This document shows, one piece after another, positions 37,412 to 49,555 of a DNA stretch of 64,000 nt (positions within the stretch are counted from its first letter, which is position 1; the number at the start of each line of letters is the position of its first letter). The notes under the pieces were generated by a model, which saw nothing but the letters and a program-made list of their open reading frames with translations, made no database searches and had not been told where the DNA came from. The position numbers and the translations under genes are program-made. Source of the stretch: Nannobrachium achirus (lineage: Eukaryota; Chordata; Actinopteri; Myctophiformes; Myctophidae); the NCBI GenBank assembly GCA_963921795.1, contig OY997658.1:54204346-54268345 (forward strand), in the 5' to 3' direction.

Positions 37412-38035
37412 GGTGGCCGAGCGTCTAGTCGGCGCCCTGGCCAACTCGGGAACAATGTAAATAGGGAATGAATGCCCCGCCCTTTAATGCAAACCCCATT
37501 ATACCTGTTGTCATAGTATCTGTTTTGACCATCTGTTTGCGTGTGTCCATTTATGCCCATATATGGAGATATCTGTCTGTCTACGTCCATTTTATGCCCA
37601 TATATGGAGATGGGCGGCCGAGCATCTAGTCAGCGCCCTAGCCAACCCCTGAACAATGTAAATAGGGAATGAATGCCCCGCCCTTTAATGCAAACCCCAT
37701 TATACCTGTTGTCATAGGACCCGTTTTGACCATCTGTTTGCCTGTGTCCATTTATGCCCATATATGGAGTTATCTGTCTGTCTGCGTCCATTTTATGCCC
37801 ATATATGGAGATCTCTGTAGGACCCGTATTGACCATATGTTTGCCTGTGTCCATTTATGCTCATACTGTATATGGAGATATCTGTATCTGTCTGTCTGCA
37901 TTCATTTTATGCCCATATATGGAGATCTCTGTATCTGTTTGTCTGTGTCCCTTTATTCCCATTATGGAGATCTCTGTATCTGTTTGTCTGTGTCCCTTTA
38001 TTCCCATTATGGAGATCTCTGTATCTGTCTGTGCC
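37412..38035 (+). repeat. Tandem duplication, about 202-bp unit, plus shorter units
   Basis: GGCCGAGCGTCTAGTC at 37414 recurs as GGCCGAGCATCTAGTC at 37616, and the sequences between and after match (AATGCCCCGCCCTTTAATGC). Downstream a TCTCTGTATCTGTTTGTCTG unit repeats (37927, 37971). Confidence 0.88.
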
Positions 38036-38169
38036 TCCGACTGTGTTGCAGACACAGTGCCGGGTCCCCCTTTAATGGAAACCCCAATATACCTGTTGTC
38101 ATATGGACACAGGGCATATGTTTCCCTGTGTCAATTTAAGCCCATAATATGAACATCAGAACACGTCAT

Positions 38170-38512
38170 ACTGATGACATTCAATACGTAACCATGTCAT
38201 ATTTTGTTGACTCTTGTGGCGTACGTGATGTCAGAGCCTTTTATGAAGTGATGTCACAATGAGTCAGCGCTTGCACCGATTTCCTCCGGAACAGCCTGAT
38301 GTCAACAATCAGCTCTGCACAAGGAGATTCCGAACGTTTCGCGCCGGTTAGGGAAAACCGCACGTCGGGTCGTGTCGAGGCCCGGCACTGCACTCCACGC
38401 CGCGGCGGGGAACGCGCGTGCCGAATCTGAAGCCGGTGGGACGAACGGTTCTCGAGATACGCGGATTACAGACAGACACACACGCAGACACGCAGAGACT
38501 TCTCGCATTTAT
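38170..38512 (+). repeat. Dispersed direct repeat, copy 2, with extra GC-rich segment
   Basis: Same order as 33956-34168. Between CGAACGTTTCGCG and CGCGGATTACAGACAG it holds about 112 bp of CpG-rich sequence ending GAACGGTTCTCGAGATACG that copy 1 lacks. The last phrase resembles 48975-49010. Confidence 0.8.
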
Positions 38513-38926
38513 AGATAGATAAGATAATGGATAAGCCTAAACAAACCAGTTCACATGAACAATACTGATGTAAAATAAGATATCCGAACGGCTACATTTA
38601 TTTTTATATACAATTAAAATGTCATGAACCAGCACAGTTATAGGGAGGCTTGCCCAGGCTTTATTTTTCTTCCGATCGACAAAATAAGCCTGGGTTTCCG
38701 AGGCTATGTCCAATTGTCCATATAGACGCCCGACAAAGCTGGAAGCACCACAGTGCATTTCAACCCACAACCTCTGTGGTGGTGGACTTCACCACTGCGA
38801 TATTTTACACGCTCACTGTTATGTATGCCCATATTTGCCCTTGTAAAAGGTGTGTCAACCTGTTTGAAATAACTCCACGATTTATAAACCAGTAAGACTC
38901 CCTAAGACTCCCTAATCGGGTCACAC

Positions 38927-39490
38927 TGCTGACATCAGTATGACATCACACCGTACACAAATGACCCTTATATAAGACCGGCATTATCTACCGACAGATT
39001 AGTAACAAGATGTCAAAATCGTTGAAGGTTGAATCTCCAGATATGGAGATAACCAACACATCACTCCATATATGGAGATAACCGACGAATCTCACTAAGT
39101 CTGACCTCACAAGCCCCATATTTGGACACGAACAACATATAACTCCATATATAGAGACATAGCTGCTGACATCAGTATGACATCACACTGCTGACATCAG
39201 TATGACATCACACCATACACAAATGACCCTTATATAAGACCGGCATTATCTACCGACAGATTAGATGCAAGCAGGATCTCGACTCTGACACAACTCATCG
39301 GCTCATAAGCTGGTTCTCCCTCCATATATGGAGATAACCGACGAATCTCACTAAGTCTGACCTCACAAGCCCCATATTTGGACACGAACAACATATAACT
39401 CCATATATAGAGACATAGCTGCTGACATCAGTATGACATCACACTGCTGACATCAGTATGACATCACACCGTACACAAATGACCCTGACG
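38927..39490 (+). repeat. Tandem duplication, about 255-bp unit
   Basis: CTGACATCAGTATGACATCA, CGACAGATTAG, ATAACCGACGAATCTCACTA and CCATATTTGGACACG each recur once about 245-255 bp later. Confidence 0.88.
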
Positions 39491-39579
39491 GCACACACCA
39501 AGCAGTGTGCGTAGGTTATCTCCATATAATGCCCAAGTATGGGCTGGTGAGGTCAGACTTTGTGTGATGCGTAGGTTAT

Positions 39580-39774
39580 CTCCATATATGGAGATTCAAC
39601 ATTCCAGGTGTATTGTATGACATCACGCCACATCATCAGCTGTGGACTCTGTGATGTCATCGTATCTATGAGTTGAATCTCCATATATGGAGATTCAACA
39701 TTCCAGGTGTATTGTATGACATCACGCCACATCATCAGCTGTGGACTCTGTGATGTCATCGTATCTATGAGTTG
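39580..39774 (+). repeat. Tandem duplication, about 99-bp unit
   Basis: Two nearly identical copies from CTCCATATATGGAGATTCAA to GTATCTATGAGTTG. Confidence 0.92.
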
Positions 39775-39780
39775 GGGAAA

Positions 39781-39850
39781 AGTGTGACATGACGGACAGA
39801 CTGACAGACAGCCGGTGGAGGTTTTGGTATGCGACCTGACGGTCGCAATA
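39781..39850 (-). mobile_element. Fragment of a GCGACCTGACGGTCGC-family MITE
   Basis: GACAGCCGGTGGAGGTTTTG then GCGACCTGACGGTCGC, the right terminus seen at 52417-52456. Confidence 0.6.
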
Positions 39851-40659
39851 CAAATCTAAATTGTTAGAAATCAATTGCAGCACCAGGTGATGAAAACACG
39901 GCACCGTGCAGAATAGAGCCTTTTTTGTTTGTTTGTTTGTTTACCTCTCTTTGTTTTTGCCGTTATTCAGACAAAGCAAGGATCCCACAGCAGATCAACA
40001 ATTAAATCCCAGACTGCCTTGGGGAAGAATAATATAACATGGCTATGCACTCAACAATTAGATAATGTTTTAGCCTTTTCCCAGCACTGGTAATCGACAA
40101 CGAAAAGCTGCCATCGCTGGTTTGCCCATACATCAGGCCCAGCCTCCACACTCTCAATCACTGTTATAGCTACTCTTTGCTGAGGTCAGCATCCCTTCTC
40201 CCTCAGCATTTCTCCCTAACGAGATATAAGCCTCTATCCCACACACGTAATGGATATGAATGGCCGTTTGACACACACCAAAAAGTTTATTTTTATTTTT
40301 ATTAACTTTTACTTTTACACTTACTGTGACAATGGTTTTCAACCATTGGTCCTTGTGGTGTTCAGGTGGTCCCCAGCTAAATGATAAAGAGTTGGTAACC
40401 AAATGGGCCCTTATAGATCTTTAACTGTAGAAAGTGTAAAATGAAACCAAATTAGGGTGACCACCTGTCCCGCATCTCGCGGGACAGTCCCAAAATTGGA
40501 CCGTCTGTCCCGCGTCCTGCAAAACGGCACTAATGTCCCGCGAAAAGACATGGAGGGGGGGGGGGGAATTGTTTTTGATTTGTTTTCACAATATGTGACG
40601 CTCATGTGAAGCATATGTCTTCATTCTCTCATACCGTTGGACGCACCAAGACGAGATCA

Positions 40660-40661
<2 letters not shown>
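39851..40661. other. Mostly quiet; possible hAT remnants
   Basis: AATGGTTTTCAACCATTGGTCC near 40331 and AGGGTGACCACCTGTCCCGC near 40454 resemble hAT-type element ends without partners. Confidence 0.35.
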
Positions 40662-40718
<57 letters not shown>

Positions 40719-40744
40719 ATTCAGGCTCTCTCTCTCTCTCTCTC
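40662..40744. repeat. (TC)n microsatellite with a short interruption
   Basis: CT units interrupted once by CAATTCAATTCAGG. Confidence 0.95.
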
Positions 40745-41940
40745 GCTAGTCGCTAAGCTGTGCCCTACGCAACGCTGAGCCGAGCGCACTGTTGTTGTAA
40801 TATGGAGAACAAGTCCAGGAGAAGTCTGTTGTTGTTGTTAGTCCCATACATCATTACAGACTGTCTTTTAGACTGGTGGTTTCAACTGGTTTGTTACCGT
40901 TTATCTGCTGTGGCTTCACATAGGCCACAGCAGCGTTAGCAAACAACGTAGCCAAACGTAGCCCCCAGCCAGAGTGTCAGACACCGGCTAGTCTCACTGA
41001 CTAACTGACTAGAGAGAGTAGTGGAGGAACAGCGCACTGTGAGTGTTGCCATGTCTGATTATTATAAGCCATGTTGGGCTTGTTTTTATGTAAAGTTGCT
41101 TGCAAATAATGGTGGTGGTGGTGAGATCGTCTCAGCTACTTTCAAATAGCCGACATATATTGTTTTAAAGAGCACATGTGGCCCATATTCACTTGTTTAG
41201 GCCTTGTTTATTCATAGACCTGGTTGCTTATTCCTCTCGCAAAATTTGGCAACACACTGACCCGTCTATTTTGTTAATGGTTAATAATGAGAACTTACAG
41301 AGGCTATAAGCTTGTAGCCTATAGTAGCCTAATTCTATTTCTTGTTGTGTGCAAAACAGCAAAACAATTTGTATTAGCTTTATAAATAAAGCACTTTGAA
41401 ACTGAAGACGATGGCCAATATTGATGATATATAAATCTTTTTTTTTTCTTTTTAAAGAACTATGTAGAGAACTATATGAGAGGTTTTGATGGTAAATATT
41501 CACTGGCGAGTCATTCTTAGTCATTTTGTTTCTTTCATGCCCCCGGCATGCAAAGACCTTTAATCATCATAAGCAGCACTTCCAGCCAGGCTCACGTCGC
41601 AGTCCCTGACAATGTTTCAAAACAGTGAGTCATCAATGTCATAACTCCTGTATTTGTGGGAGGATGCAGCACACTTCCCAGACACAGCTGCTTACACTGC
41701 TCGCAGAAAAGAAAAAGAGACAATTCCACACTGCGCTTGTCTATTCAATGGCTCTTTTATTGAGATTGAAGGCTTATGAAGATGCCAACAACATGTTGCA
41801 TTCGGTGTTATGAGTATTATTAGTGGAGGAGGAAGAAATAGCATGCGGCAGGCAGAACATTAACAACAAGTAATGAATAGTATGAAGGGGCATATAGAGT
41901 GAAGAAAGAATGAAGAAAGTTAGAGACGTTGGGAGTAACT
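40745..41940. other. Quiet intronic stretch
   Basis: No repeat ends or plausible exon seen. Confidence 0.45.
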
Positions 41941-41954
41941 GTGTGTGTGTGTGC

Positions 41955-42003
<49 letters not shown>
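41941..42003. repeat. (GT)n microsatellite
   Basis: About 30 units with one GCGC interruption; TGCATG-rich tail to 42050. Confidence 0.95.
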
Positions 42004-42004
<1 letters not shown>

Positions 42005-42141
42005 GTGTGCGTGTGCATGTGCATGTGCGTGCATGTATATGTGCGTGCCGGTGCAGACAGGAATATGCAGATAATGTTAGAGCGGGCAGGGGCAACATTT
42101 TCTAAACTTGTAAATTGTTTGGAATTGTTTTCGACCTGAAA

Positions 42142-42172
42142 ATAGGCGAGCTACAAGCTTGTAGATTGGCTA
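42142..42172. repeat. Recurrent hairpin module, minimal form
   Basis: ATAGGCGAGCTACAAGCTTGTAGATTGGCTA: only the outer arms remain, joined without the TCACAACG segments; flanks GAAA/AATTTT. Confidence 0.75.
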
Positions 42173-42194
42173 ATTTTGGGCGCAACACCAGTCT

Positions 42195-42540
42195 CAACTA
42201 AATACCAGTTTGACTCCCTAAATCGGAAGATAAGCGACGCCAGATGGTGGCGCTAGATGGGACAGATGCATTTTGGTGACTTGACTGTAGAGACACTGTG
42301 TACTGGTTTGCGTGATTTTAGGGCAAAATCTGTAGGAGCAGTGTCAAAAAATATCTCTTGCAAGAATGTGAGAAATGAGGGGTGGGGGTTGTGGTTTGGC
42401 AGCCAAGGAGTGTGTGTGTGTGCAAAGTTTGGCAAGGATCGGGGCAACGGTGGTGGAGATATGAGTAGGGCAAAAGTGTGACGTGTGACGTGACATGACA
42501 GCCAGCCAGCCAGCCGGCCAGCCGGCCGGCCTTTACTTGA
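42195..42540 (+). mobile_element. Degraded copy of the GCGACCTGACGGTCGC-family MITE
   Basis: TAAATCGG-GATAAGCGACG, GATGGTGGCGCTAGATG, GCCAAGGAGTGTGTGTG...CAAAGTTTGGCAAGGATCGG and AGGGCAAAAGTGTGACGTG occur in the same order as in 51965-52456. Confidence 0.7.
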
Positions 42541-42598
42541 GATGCACCCGTACCACATGCATTTCTGCACAGAGGGCAATTCACAAAATGCTGCATTT

Positions 42599-43792
42599 AG
42601 TGTGGGGATTTAAGGGGAGCAAATGCTAATTTCGTGCAAATTTGTCTTAAAGCGCAAAATTTTGCACAGATGTAGCCCAGGGCTTGCTCTAATGATTTAG
42701 CTAGGGCGCCCGAGCCGACGACCTTCGGGGTCGCCACAGCGGCCAAATCAAGTTGGGCTCCCATCGACTTTCAATACAGGAGGAAAATACACAGAAAAAC
42801 ACTTTTTTCTGGGTATTTAAGTAGGATGTGAGGGGTCTAACTAGGGGTTTGTCATGATGCTGAATCCATTGCAAGCATTTGTTTTGCACAAAAACATTCC
42901 TTGCCCCAGAAAACGATGGTTTAGTGATGAAAAGTGATGAGTCATCACTTTTCAGAGTTTTGTGGGTGTTTTCTGGAGCTGTGGTGACCCCAAAGATCGC
43001 CGACTCGGGCGCCCTAGCTAAATCATTAGAGAGCATGCCCTGAGCTACATCTGTGCAAAATTTTGCACTTTTAGAAACACGAGAAAAAAAACCCTAAGGC
43101 CTCCGACTAACATGAAAGCTCAGCATACATGCATCGTTTTCTGAGGCCATTTCTAGCCCAAGGAATGTTTTTTGTGCAAACCAAATGCCTGCAATGGATT
43201 CAGCATCATGACAAACCACAAGTTAAACCCCTCAGATCCTACTTAAATACCCAGAAAATAAATGTTTTTCTGGGTATTTTCCTCCTGTCAATGGGAGCCC
43301 AACTTGATTTGGCCGCTGTGGCGACCCCGAAGGTCGTCGGCTTGGGCGCCCTAGCTAAATCATTAGAGCAAGCCCTGGGCTACATCTGTGCACAATTTTG
43401 CGCTTTAACTCATTTCTAGCCGATCCCGAGTATACTTGTGAAAAATACTCAAGTATTTAGAATCTCATCTTTAATGTCCATTTTCTCCAAACAACACTTT
43501 TAAAGCCAAGGATGGCATTAGATTCTCGCTACAATAACATAATAACAAAGGCATCGATCAGCCATTTTAGACACGGCATGGGGTGACGACCGCTTCGGTT
43601 GAATGACGTCATGACGTCAACCCGGAAGTGTTTACGCAATGGACTTCTGGTCTTCAAAATAAGATACTGGCCGCGTATGGAGCCCTGCGAGAGGCACGCT
43701 GGACATTTAACCCGTTCATGTCTGGAGCACTAAATGGGTTAAGACAAATTTGCACGAAATTAGCATTTGCTCCCCTTAAATCCCCACACTAA
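42599..43792. mobile_element. Compound foldback element, right arm split by a TTAA-type MITE
   Basis: The outer arm at the left (AGTGTGGGGATTTAAGGGGA...TTGTCTTAAAGCGC) pairs with the right arm only after 43409-43742 is removed. A second inverted unit (CTAGGGCGCCCGAGCCGACG and relatives) occurs three times: 42700 forward, and about 42995 and 43320 reversed. No gene. Confidence 0.82.
43409..43738. mobile_element. TTAA-type MITE, 330 bp
   Basis: Flanked by TTAA at 43405-43408 and 43739-43742, while the opposite palindrome arm has a single TTAA at that spot. Imperfect inverted ends CTCATTTCTAG / CTAAATGGG. TTAA duplication is typical of piggyBac-type elements. Confidence 0.85.
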
Positions 43793-43858
43793 TTCAAGTT
43801 CAGGAGAGTTTGGAAAACACAATTATCTTGAATGCTGCCTTCGGTAAATGGCATGGAG

Positions 43859-44050
<192 letters not shown>

Positions 44051-46440
44051 GCGTGTCTAAAGGCTTGTCCTCATAAGGCTGAATCTTACAGGTAGTCTTA
44101 CTACACTCTGTCCATCTCTAGGTTGTGTTTTGAAAAGGCAGCTCTCAGCATGCAGGGCAGCCACCCCGTTGCATCCACTCTCAAAAGCGAAGAACACTAC
44201 AGAATCATGTTCTTTAGACATGTGAACGGCAGCCTTGCAAACTCACGAGGACTAAACAAATTATATTCTGTCAGCGTTGCAAACACAGTCAGGGGAGAAT
44301 CAATTCAAGTCACCAAGGTTGGGGCCATTGTGTTCTGAACCGGCCTCACACATAGCCATACCAATTATGCACTGTGTAGATTACTGAGAAAGCGATCAAT
44401 TTTTTGTGGAGGTTGTAAATGCAAAGTGTGATGGAGAGGAGAAAAGTCTTGAGGTGGCGGCGAGCTACTCGCGCGGACGTGACACTTCAACACATGTGAC
44501 TGGTGCATGTGCGGTTGCACAGCCCAATAAACCGCCCCTGACCTCTGATGGAATAGATTGCTCATTTGAATAAAAGTCAATAAACCGGCTTTTGCGGATG
44601 AGGTCAACTCCAACAACTTTGTTTATCCGGCTTGCTTCCTGCCTTTGACAAGCACTGGCCATCCCTTCCTTCTTTTTATTGATGGCCCCTGTCTCGTGGC
44701 CTCGTCCAGCGTCTTGGCATAGATTTATCACCGGCACGAGGGGGCCACGTAATTTAATCTTTCAACGGGAACCCATCAGTGGGTCATAAAACCCTTTTCA
44801 ACAAGACTTATGCCCTGATTGATTGCCACGCCCACCAACAAAGAAAGCTTTCATCTCCCCACGGTATGAAATTTACCAGCCCGAGCAGGATAGCTACCCA
44901 GTGTTCCGCTTCATTAAAGACAACCGTTTTTTTATTTTTTTTATTTATGTGGTGGCATTTAGCTGTAAACCGCATCCAAACATGCAAGGGGCTATTAAAA
45001 AGACTCTTTAACCGTACACATGCTTTGATGATGACGGCCACTGCTGCAAAATACCCCAGCCTGCGGTTGGCATGGAGGCAGAGCAGTTAATTAACTTTTA
45101 CTCCGGGACCCGCAGGCTTCATATCTGTAAGCCACCGTGTCAGTACCGTGGAGGGGGCAACGCCAGTGACCCGTGAGACAATCAAGGTTATTGCGAGCAG
45201 AGACCAAACGAAGTGGCAGATAATTATCCTGTTGATCTAGCCATGAAGCATGTCTAATGCAGGAGCTGGGTGCCTCGCACTGCATAAGTGCACCTTCACT
45301 GATACAGAGAACATACTAGGGTGTGTGCGTGTGTGCATGCGTGCGTGCGTGTGTTTGCACATGTACGTTGCATGAGTGCATGTGTGTGTACTGTATAGTA
45401 TGTGTGCCTGCGTGAGTGTGTGCCTGCCTCTCTGCTGATATGCACATGCATGATGAGTATAAGTAATACTGTGTGTTTTTAACGTGCATGTTCAGCAATT
45501 AGTCGCATCAATGTCAATGAAATTATCTCACGACAGCCGTTACAATTTTGAATTATGAAAATATGTTTGCGCGCAGCATAAAATGCGGTGGCGAACGTGG
45601 ATTAAGTTCAAAGATGTATAATAACGTGCTCACATATAAACATAGTCTTGCAAGATATAAACATGGTCTTGCAAAAACAACGTCCATCTCGTTGCGGCGG
45701 CGCCCAAGCTCAAAATCCTGTGGCAAAATAATTCATGGTTTGCAGACGCGAAGTTAATTTGAACGGATCGCTGTAGCGAGAATTATGCATGAGCCTTGCC
45801 AGGCACTCGTTAGAACATGTTAAGAAGTTTGAGGAACCATTTACAATGGTAATGCATGTTGATGATGAACGCCTCGAGGAGCCCTGAAAAGTACTACGGC
45901 CCGAAATAAAATCTAATGGCGTCGTCCATCTGTTCTGCCACTCGAATACCTTTCCATAAATTTCCTTTCTCTTTGATAATGGACCCCCACCCCATCCCCT
46001 ATGCCTCTCCACAAATTGCCTGCAAGATATTTCCAAATGGTTGGCTAATGTACCCAATCTGTATCACTTATTTGGTTCGTATCTTGGCTGTGATGCGCAA
46101 CGTGTCAGTGATTCTGGGCAGCAAATGACATGCCTGTATGTTGAGTCAATAAAAACTATATTGTTTAATCAAGTGTGCTATGAGAAATAGGGGATCCAGG
46201 ATCCAAGATCAATATCTATCACATAGGTTAATGTGATGTGTCAGACATCGCTCACGTGCCATGCCATTTTCTGGGCCAGACGTATCGGTAATTTCACGCG
46301 AGTAAGATTATCACTTTGGATCAATTCTTGGAACTCTCTGCACCTCGGTATGAACGGATGTCGCTGCTTATTGCATTCCTTTGCCATGTTTAGATGGTAG
46401 TATTGGTTAATAACGCTGTCCACAATGTGGGTAGTGAGTG
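44051..46440. other. Long repeat-poor intronic stretch
   Basis: No mobile-element ends; a TGTG/TGCG-rich patch at 45320-45420. No exon-like ORF. It contrasts with its repeat-rich surroundings and is a reasonable place for conserved non-coding elements, unverified. Confidence 0.4.
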
Positions 46441-46444
46441 TGTG

Positions 46445-46781
46445 AGATTGGTCTGGGCGATATATTTATAGAGGTGCCTTTTCAACTCTTCCGTATTTAC
46501 TGCTATTTTCCTGAAAATTACCTGCAAATTTTTCTACCGGTTTCTTTCTCTATTTTGCTTTTCTACATTTTTAGGAGAACATAGCTTATTTTTGCAGATA
46601 CTAGCGAAAATAGCTGATCTACAATAACATTTTTGTATGAATAAAAAAAATATATAGAAGAACAAACTCTGCTTGTTGATTATTCAATTAACCTACACAA
46701 GCAAGATTAAGTCGGTTATTGGTTCTAAATATATATATTTTTTTATATATTTCTGGTTACAGGTAATTGCCCAGCCCTAGA
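46445..46781. mobile_element. Degraded hAT-like MITE
   Basis: GGTCTGGGCGATATATTT at the left and TTGCCCAGCCCTAG at the right are imperfect inverted ends. A half hairpin module (AATAGCTGATCTACA) lies at 46609-46623. Confidence 0.55.
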
Positions 46782-47491
46782 GTTGCAAGTTGTCAAGATT
46801 TTTGATGAATGCGTTTACGGGCTCAGGTGAGATGTGGCAAGAGCTGTGAGTAGAGGTACATTAATAGGTTTTCAGAGCAGAATCTAGCCCAACTGCCATC
46901 TGCTGTGAGGCAACGATGCATCTATCAGTCTATTCCATTTCACTCGTCTCTCTCTCAAGCACACAAGGCACAGGCACGCGTATGCACATACACACCAGAT
47001 ATCCACACGCACGCATGCATGCACAAATGCTCGTACATTTCCAAGTTGTGCACATTCATGCAGACACTGCCAACAGTTACAAGAGTAGTTCCCCTGATTT
47101 GTATGTAGGCTTCCATCCATGTTAACTGACTGAGGCAGTGATGTCACAAACCAAACAGCAAAGCACCTAGTGAGGCTCTCAGCTGTAAAAAAAAGAAAGT
47201 GATTTGTGTGCCAGTATCAATCACCTGCAGCAAGCAACCCAAATCTGCCAAGGTGGTATTTGTTATTTATTTTATTTTTCCTCGATAGACTACCAACCAA
47301 AGTCCTGACTCACTGGAAACACCTGGCATCTGCCTGTGACATGGCTCTGATCTAATCTGCATCAACTATCGTGTCATCATAATAAGCCACCTCTGCACGT
47401 CTCCTAAACAGCCAGTTAGTTCCTGTGCTCTTCTTCAAGCCTTTGACAAATCTCCCCCCAGTATATGATACCTATACCGTATTGTATCCCT
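46782..47491. other. Quiet intronic stretch
   Basis: Nothing recognised. Confidence 0.45.
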
Positions 47492-47499
47492 CTTGGGCT

Positions 47500-47910
47500 T
47501 AGGGATGGGACGATACGCGATATTATCGTTTATCGTGATAAAAAAACCACTCACGATAATCGTATCGTGGAGATTTAATTTATTGTGATGTCGTCCTCCG
47601 TCATGCACTGGGATCGATTCACCTTTTATTTGCCGAGCTGCATACCCTGTACCTCTTAAACCCTCTATAATTGGTAAAAGATACTTATACGTACTTGATA
47701 CAGTCTATTTTTCACTCTCTATCAAATTACTTTGCCAAAAAATAGCTGATCTACAAGCTCGCAACGCGTTGTGAGCTTGTAGATTGGCTATTTTTTGGCA
47801 AATGTTCTGCCCCAGGATAATGGATTTTGATTATCGTGATAATATCGTATATCGCGATTTCTTTTGTCACAATGATCGCGATGTGACATTTTCATATTGT
47901 CACATCCCTA
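47500..47910. mobile_element. hAT-like MITE (TAGGGATGGGACGATA family), 411 bp
   Basis: TAGGGATGGGACGATA...TTGTCACATCCCTA ends; flanks CTTGGGCT (47492-47499) and GTTGGGCT (47911-47918) match at 7 of 8. Subterminal TATCGTGATAAT motifs. Hairpin module at 47742-47791. Confidence 0.85.
47742..47791. repeat. Recurrent hairpin module
   Basis: ATAGCTGATCTACAAGCTCGC + AACGCGTT + GTGAGCTTGTAGATTGGCTAT; flanks TTTGCCAAAAA / TTTTTTGGCAAA pair and resemble those of the 9354 copy. Confidence 0.9.
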
Positions 47911-47956
47911 GTTGGGCTATAGTGCTAACGGGGGCTCCTTGCTCATGCTAGAAAGT

Positions 47957-48253
47957 AATAATAACAATAATATCTGGAATTTATATAGCGCTTTTCTGAG
48001 TTCTCAAAGTCTCTTTACAAGTGTGGGCTTGGGGGGCTAGGGGGAGGGATAGGTAACAGCAACAACTTTATTAGGAAAAATAACTAAGATATAAGGACAA
48101 TTAGAGATAAAAACAATAAGACAAAAAAAAACAAGAGTAGATACAAGATCAACTGGGGAAGGCAATTGTAAACCGAAGGGTTTTCAGGGCGGTTTTTAAG
48201 GTAGGGAGGGAGGGGTTATCTCTGATAGGTTTGGGGAGTTCGTTCCAGAGGGT
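47957..48253 (-). mobile_element. Dispersed repeat with an L2-like 3' tail
   Basis: On the minus strand it ends AAAAGCGCTATATAAATTCC followed by an ATT-rich tail, as in L2-type LINE/SINE ends. The body has GGGGAGTTCGTTCCAGAGG. The MITE at 48263 is inserted beside it. Confidence 0.5.
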
Positions 48254-48262
48254 GGGGGCGGC

Positions 48263-48661
48263 TAACCTGACTTTCGCCAGATGGTGGCAGCATTGCGTAT
48301 ATAACGCTCTGCTTTTACCATCTGGGCTTGCTCGGCCAGAGTTGATAACACTCGTAAAGTCCCGGGCCGGACCACTCAGCGGCAGCTATGGGCGGGCTCT
48401 GAGCGGCTCTGAGCCAATAGAGTCTGATTGCAGACCACGTGGAAACCCAGGAGGCGGATTCTGGGTGCAACGTCATGCAGACAGGCCAATATGAGTGGTT
48501 GGAGTTGGCACTCCCAGACTGTGATAGAAACGGCCACATCCAATCACCTGCTACAGGAATTCAAAAAATGGCCCGCCCCTTACATCGAGTCTGCCCGAGA
48601 GAGCCCAGATGTAAGGCAGAGCGTTACGCACTGCTGCAACTATCTGGTGAAAGTCAGGTTA
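48263..48661. mobile_element. MITE with 75-bp TIRs and a perfect 9-bp target duplication
   Basis: TAACCTGACTTTC...CAGATGG at the left and its complement at the right. GGGGGCGGC at 48254-48262 and 48662-48670. Nine-base duplications are known for MULE- and Merlin-like groups; family not assigned. Confidence 0.9.
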
Positions 48662-48670
48662 GGGGGCGGC

Positions 48671-49555
48671 CACAGAGAAAGTAATTATATTTGGTTAATA
48701 CTTTATGATCATGTCAATCAACTATAGGGTTTAAGCGGTCAAATAAGATGTCCGATCAACTTTACACTCAAAACACACATTTGGTCCCCTGCTGCAATAC
48801 ACCTGCATACTGTGTGAAGTTGATCGGATGAATGGTTTTGCGACTTGTACGTTGCCGTCTGGAGTGCGTCTCCTCAGGAGAACTGCTCATCCGATTGACT
48901 TAACACTTGACACTGCACTCCCTTGGGATCTCAGAAGAAGAAAGAATACACCCACCTCAGTGTGAAGTCGACCGGATGAACAATTCTTGAGATATGCGAA
49001 AGACAGCCATACATACAGACAGACCTGCTTCAGATTTTCATTGTAGCCATACAAATTACACACTGAGTACAGTTTGGAGGAGGGGGAGTTTTTTCCAGTT
49101 TAGGTGGTTGACTTTAATTTCCATAGTATCAGTGCTGTACCCCTGTGGGTAGAATTGGTCCAGGACAAGGTAGCACCCTGACATTTGGTGTAAAGGTGTC
49201 TTTACACTATGTAAACATATGAAATACAATATTGGGATAATCAACAGTAGAAGGACATTGGAGCGTTCCATTCCCAGTTTAGAGACAGCAGCATTATTTG
49301 TGTGGAGCTAAACTCACAGGGAAGTGAAGAGTTCACTCACCATAATCCGTCATCCCATTAACACTTATGTTGCAATGATTTTTTCCGGCCAATGTCCCGC
49401 GTTGCCATGGTTACCATAGACTTCCATGTAATTGTGCAATTGTGTAAAAAGTGCACGCCCATGCCTAGATGATGCACCACGTGTGTGCACGCTGTTCACA
49501 GCTTTCAAACAAAAAAATCCGCTTGGAAATCCGTTCAGGCATTCATGATTTATGG
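48671..49555. other. Dispersed-repeat remnants, no gene
   Basis: AAGTTGATCGGATGAATGG / AAGTCGACCGGATGAACAA phrases (48818, 48965) and their reverse (48888) suggest an old repeat. The rest is unrecognised. Confidence 0.45.
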
